From NCBI GenBank assembly GCA_029959615.1, contig JASCOD010000008.1, positions 1 to 64,000 of the forward strand: a DNA stretch of 64,000 nucleotides, given 5' to 3'. Each line of letters begins with the position of its first letter. Position 1 is the first letter of the stretch. Below the pieces are notes generated by a model that was given only the letters and a program-made list of their open reading frames with translations, had not been told where the DNA came from and did no database searches. This DNA is from Flavobacteriaceae bacterium PS02338 (lineage in GTDB: Bacteria > Bacteroidota > Bacteroidia > Sphingobacteriales > Sphingobacteriaceae). This document shows, one piece after another, positions 61,267 to 64,000 of the stretch. Made by a program: the position numbers and the translations under genes.

Positions 61267-63888
61267 ATGATCAAAAAATTAGTACTAACGTTGTTCATAA
61301 CTGGGGGAATTTTAATTTCTCCCAGTTTATTCGCTCAAGAGAAAAAAGACGAGAAGAAGGACGAAAAGAAAGAGGAGAAAAAAGATGCTGGAAAGGCTAA
61401 AGCCGACAGTGCTAAAAATGCTCCTAAACAAGGCTACGCCACATTGTTGAAAAACCCTAAGAAAACAGCTAAGGGCTTTGTTAACATTTATCAGGTGAAG
61501 GAAAAACTCTACTTGGAAATTCCAGTAGCACTTCTAGAAAAAGATATGCTTTTGGCTTCCGCTATTTCCGAAACCAGTGATAACTTAAATGGTGTAGTAG
61601 GATCAAAACCTCAAGCGCCTATTCAGGTTCGCTTCAAAAAAGTAGATTCTACCTTGTTACTTACCAAGATCGTGAAAGATGCTGTAGCACCGGAATCAGA
61701 CTTGAATTTGATTAATGCATTGAATAGAAACAGTGCAGGCGCTATTATGGAAAAATTTCCAGTAAAGGCTTTCAATCCGAAGGATAGTGCAATGGTAATT
61801 GATGTGACCGATTTCTTTTTGAACGATAACAAATTATTATCTCCTTTTGGGATGTTCCGTTTGAACGTAGGAGGGACTCTAAAAAGTAACGAATCCTTTA
61901 AAAAGGATCGTTCTTATTTGGGCGAAATCAAGTCTTTTGAAGATAATGCAACCGTTAAAACCCACTTAAGTTACGAATACACACTACAGGCGGGTAATGT
62001 GGTTTACGCAAAAGATAAACCATTTAGTACGGTAATGACTTATACGTTTTTACGTTTGCCAGATCAGCCGGTTAGGCCACGTAAATCTGACACTCGTGTA
62101 GGTGTTTTCTATACGGGTAAGTATAAGTTCTCTAATGAAGTGAACAAAACTGAAATTGTGTACTATGCGAATAGATTTAACCTGGTACCTAAAGACATTG
62201 CTGCTTATAAGCGTGGTGAAAAGGTAGAGCCTGTTAAGCCAATCGTTTTTTATGTAGACAGTGATTTTCCAACCGCTTGGAAAGAAACGGTAAAGGGAGC
62301 CATTAATGATTGGCAGTTAGCTTTTGAAACTATTGGTTTTAAAAATGCGGTAATTGCAATGGACTATCCAAAAAATGATCCGGAATTTGATCCGGATAAC
62401 CTGAAATATAACTGTGTACGTTATTCGCCTACACCTGTTGCCAATGCTATGGGGCCATCATGGGTAGATCCACGTTCGGGTGAAATCATTAATGCCTCGG
62501 TATATGTATTTCATGATATCGTGAAATTATTGAACAACTGGATGTTTGTGCAAATAGCACCAGCAGATCCGGCAGTGAGAAGCGTGAGCTTACCTGAACA
62601 ATACAAGTTAGATGGAATCAAATATGTAATTCGTCACGAGATAGGTCACTGTTTAGGTTTTATGCACAACTTTGGGTCTTCATCAGCTGTTCCGGTAGAG
62701 TCGTTGCGTTCGGCTTCTTTCACCAAAAAGTATGGTACTACCTATTCTATTATGGATTATGCTCGATTTAACTATGTAGCACAGCCAGGAGATAAGGAAA
62801 AAGGGGTACAGTTATCGCCACCTACATTTGGTTTATACGATTATTATGCTACTAAATGGAACTACCAATGGTTTGATCCCAAAGAAGTGAGTGCCGCTAA
62901 AGAAGAGGAAGTGTTGGCGAAAATGGTAGCCGACAAAGCTGGAGATAAAAGATATCGTTACGGTGCCCAAGGTAAAGGTTTAGACCCTTCGTCGCAAAGT
63001 GAAGACCTAGGTGATGATGCCGTTAAAGCATCTGAATATGGAATCAAGAATCTAAAATACATCATGACCAACCTGAACAAATGGGTAGGTAAGGAAGATA
63101 AAGATTTTGAGTATAGAACTGAAATTTGGGATGGTGTGCTTTCTCAATTGGTGAGATACATCAACCACGTACATGCCAACGTTGGCGGTATCATTACTAA
63201 TGAAAAAGTAGTTGGAGATCCGCTGCCATTGCATGAAGTGGTGTCTAGAGAAAAGCAATTAGCTGCACTAAACTTTGTAATTAAAGTTCACGAAGATCTA
63301 GATTGGTTGGAAAATCCAGAGGTATTGAAAAATTTACCGTTAATGGGTACGCCATCAACTTTGTTAAGAACCCAAATTGCTGAGGTATTAATGCAGACGC
63401 CGTATATCGTTAATTTATCATCCTTAAAATCGAAGGAGAAAAATCCATTTACACCAGAACAAGCTATTGATATGATGTTTGATTTGGCATGGAAACCTGC
63501 AAAAGAAAATAAAGTGCCTACAGCTGCACAAATGGCTTTACAAAAGGCATTCTTGAAAACAGGTATCGCCGCATCAAAACTTATTCCTGCAAGTAAGGCG
63601 GCATTTACCGCTGTGGCAGATCAGGGATTAAACTCAACTCACGATTGTACTTTACATGCTAACGAGCAATCATTTTCTAAAACGGGAGAAATTAGTTTCA
63701 TGGGTAGAACTTCTGTGAGCTTTAACATGGTGCCAAGTTTAGAGAGTGCATATTTTGTAAAGTTAAAGGAGTTAAAAGATATTTTAGAGCAGGCAGTTAA
63801 GGATAGCAGCGATAAAAAAGCAAATGCGCATTATCAATTAATGTTGAGCCAGTTAAACAGAGTTTTAAACCAAACAGTGGGCGGATAA
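61267..63888 (+). CDS. Zinc-dependent metalloprotease (DUF5117/DUF5118 type)
   Basis: An 873-residue secreted protease with a signal peptide (LTLFITGGILISPSLFAQ). An unusual stretch of Lys, Glu and Asp follows (EKKDEKKDEKKEEKKDAGK, 25-43). The zinc site is HEIGHCLGFMH at 457-467. It is a paralogue of the protease at 32439-34931 (shared DPRSGEI, SIMDYARFNYVAQPGDK and LGDD blocks). It ends the second SusCD operon after the two surface lipoproteins, so it likely digests or trims the imported peptide or protein. Confidence 0.92.
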   Translation: MIKKLVLTLFITGGILISPSLFAQEKKDEKKDEKKEEKKDAGKAKADSAKNAPKQGYATLLKNPKKTAKGFVNIYQVKEKLYLEIPVALLEKDMLLASAISETSDNLNGVVGSKPQAPIQVRFKKVDSTLLLTKIVKDAVAPESDLNLINALNRNSAGAIMEKFPVKAFNPKDSAMVIDVTDFFLNDNKLLSPFGMFRLNVGGTLKSNESFKKDRSYLGEIKSFEDNATVKTHLSYEYTLQAGNVVYAKDKPFSTVMTYTFLRLPDQPVRPRKSDTRVGVFYTGKYKFSNEVNKTEIVYYANRFNLVPKDIAAYKRGEKVEPVKPIVFYVDSDFPTAWKETVKGAINDWQLAFETIGFKNAVIAMDYPKNDPEFDPDNLKYNCVRYSPTPVANAMGPSWVDPRSGEIINASVYVFHDIVKLLNNWMFVQIAPADPAVRSVSLPEQYKLDGIKYVIRHEIGHCLGFMHNFGSSSAVPVESLRSASFTKKYGTTYSIMDYARFNYVAQPGDKEKGVQLSPPTFGLYDYYATKWNYQWFDPKEVSAAKEEEVLAKMVADKAGDKRYRYGAQGKGLDPSSQSEDLGDDAVKASEYGIKNLKYIMTNLNKWVGKEDKDFEYRTEIWDGVLSQLVRYINHVHANVGGIITNEKVVGDPLPLHEVVSREKQLAALNFVIKVHEDLDWLENPEVLKNLPLMGTPSTLLRTQIAEVLMQTPYIVNLSSLKSKEKNPFTPEQAIDMMFDLAWKPAKENKVPTAAQMALQKAFLKTGIAASKLIPASKAAFTAVADQGLNSTHDCTLHANEQSFSKTGEISFMGRTSVSFNMVPSLESAYFVKLKELKDILEQAVKDSSDKKANAHYQLMLSQLNRVLNQTVGG

Positions 63889-63889
63889 G

Positions 63890-64000
63890 ATGAAGAAATA
63901 TAACTTGTTATTGTTGGCTTTGTTAGCGGTATTTACTGCGCAAGGCCAAACCAAAAAGAAGAGTGCTCCTGTTAAGGCAAAGCAATCCGCAGCTACAAAA
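63890..64000 (+). CDS. Exported protein, truncated by the window end
   Basis: Thirty-seven codons beginning MKKYNLLLLALLAVFTAQGQ, a clear signal peptide, then a Lys-rich stretch (TKKKSAPVKAKQSAA). It starts one base after the protease stop codon and belongs to that operon. Thioredoxin- or TlpA-like proteins are often found here, but the sequence seen is too short to name it. Confidence 0.6.
   Translation, partial: MKKYNLLLLALLAVFTAQGQTKKKSAPVKAKQSAATK

Overview
The window looks like a chromosomal segment of a Bacteroidota bacterium of the Sphingobacteriaceae type (Pedobacter or a close relative). The grounds are moderate-to-low G+C, three or four ECF sigma / FecR anti-sigma / TonB-receptor clusters, two SusC/SusD pairs, receptors starting with STN and carboxypeptidase-regulatory-like domains, lipoproteins with CKK lipoboxes, and many short palindromic repeats between genes. 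The placement is inferred from gene content only. No tRNA, rRNA or CRISPR array was recognised.

Bases 1-7800 are an accessory polymorphic-toxin region. It starts with the 3' part of a large toxin gene whose C-terminal module is AT-rich and foreign-looking, followed directly by its putative immunity gene. Downstream lie displaced toxin ends, each joined to a small putative immunity gene: an orphan PD-(D/E)XK-like nuclease module plus partner, at least three toxin-tail stubs, and one immunity gene broken by a stop codon. Near-identical non-coding repeats separate the cassettes. A 21-bp periodic tract and several hairpins follow.

Bases 7858-14198 hold two unknown or weakly known minus-strand genes and a sigma/FecR/TonB-receptor/lipoprotein operon. 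Bases 14294-26000 are a K+ supply locus on the minus strand: two predicted tiny membrane ORFs, kdpF, kdpA, kdpB, kdpC, an outer-membrane porin, a KdpD sensor lacking a kinase, and a separate histidine kinase. A sigma-54-dependent response regulator lies at the far side. Repeat elements have split kdpB from kdpC. Bases 26302-30759 encode a cupin, two exported alpha/beta hydrolases, an exported carboxymuconolactone-decarboxylase-like protein and an aldo/keto reductase. They face an AraC regulator that appears frameshifted at a G5 run. A cold-shock gene follows.

Bases 32439-42944 (minus) form a sigma-FecR-SusC-SusD-lipoprotein-metalloprotease locus. A perfect 50-bp direct repeat lies on each side of it, 10,989 bp apart. 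Bases 43567-49338 (plus) look like a phytate-use locus: TonB receptor, membrane TPR/HTH regulator and beta-propeller phytase. Bases 50135-64000 (plus) are a second sigma-FecR-SusCD-metalloprotease locus, mirror-image in direction to the first. Between its sigma and FecR genes lie a SusC relic, a sigma-factor relic and two small exported beta-sandwich proteins, which suggests that two such loci were once fused or collapsed here.
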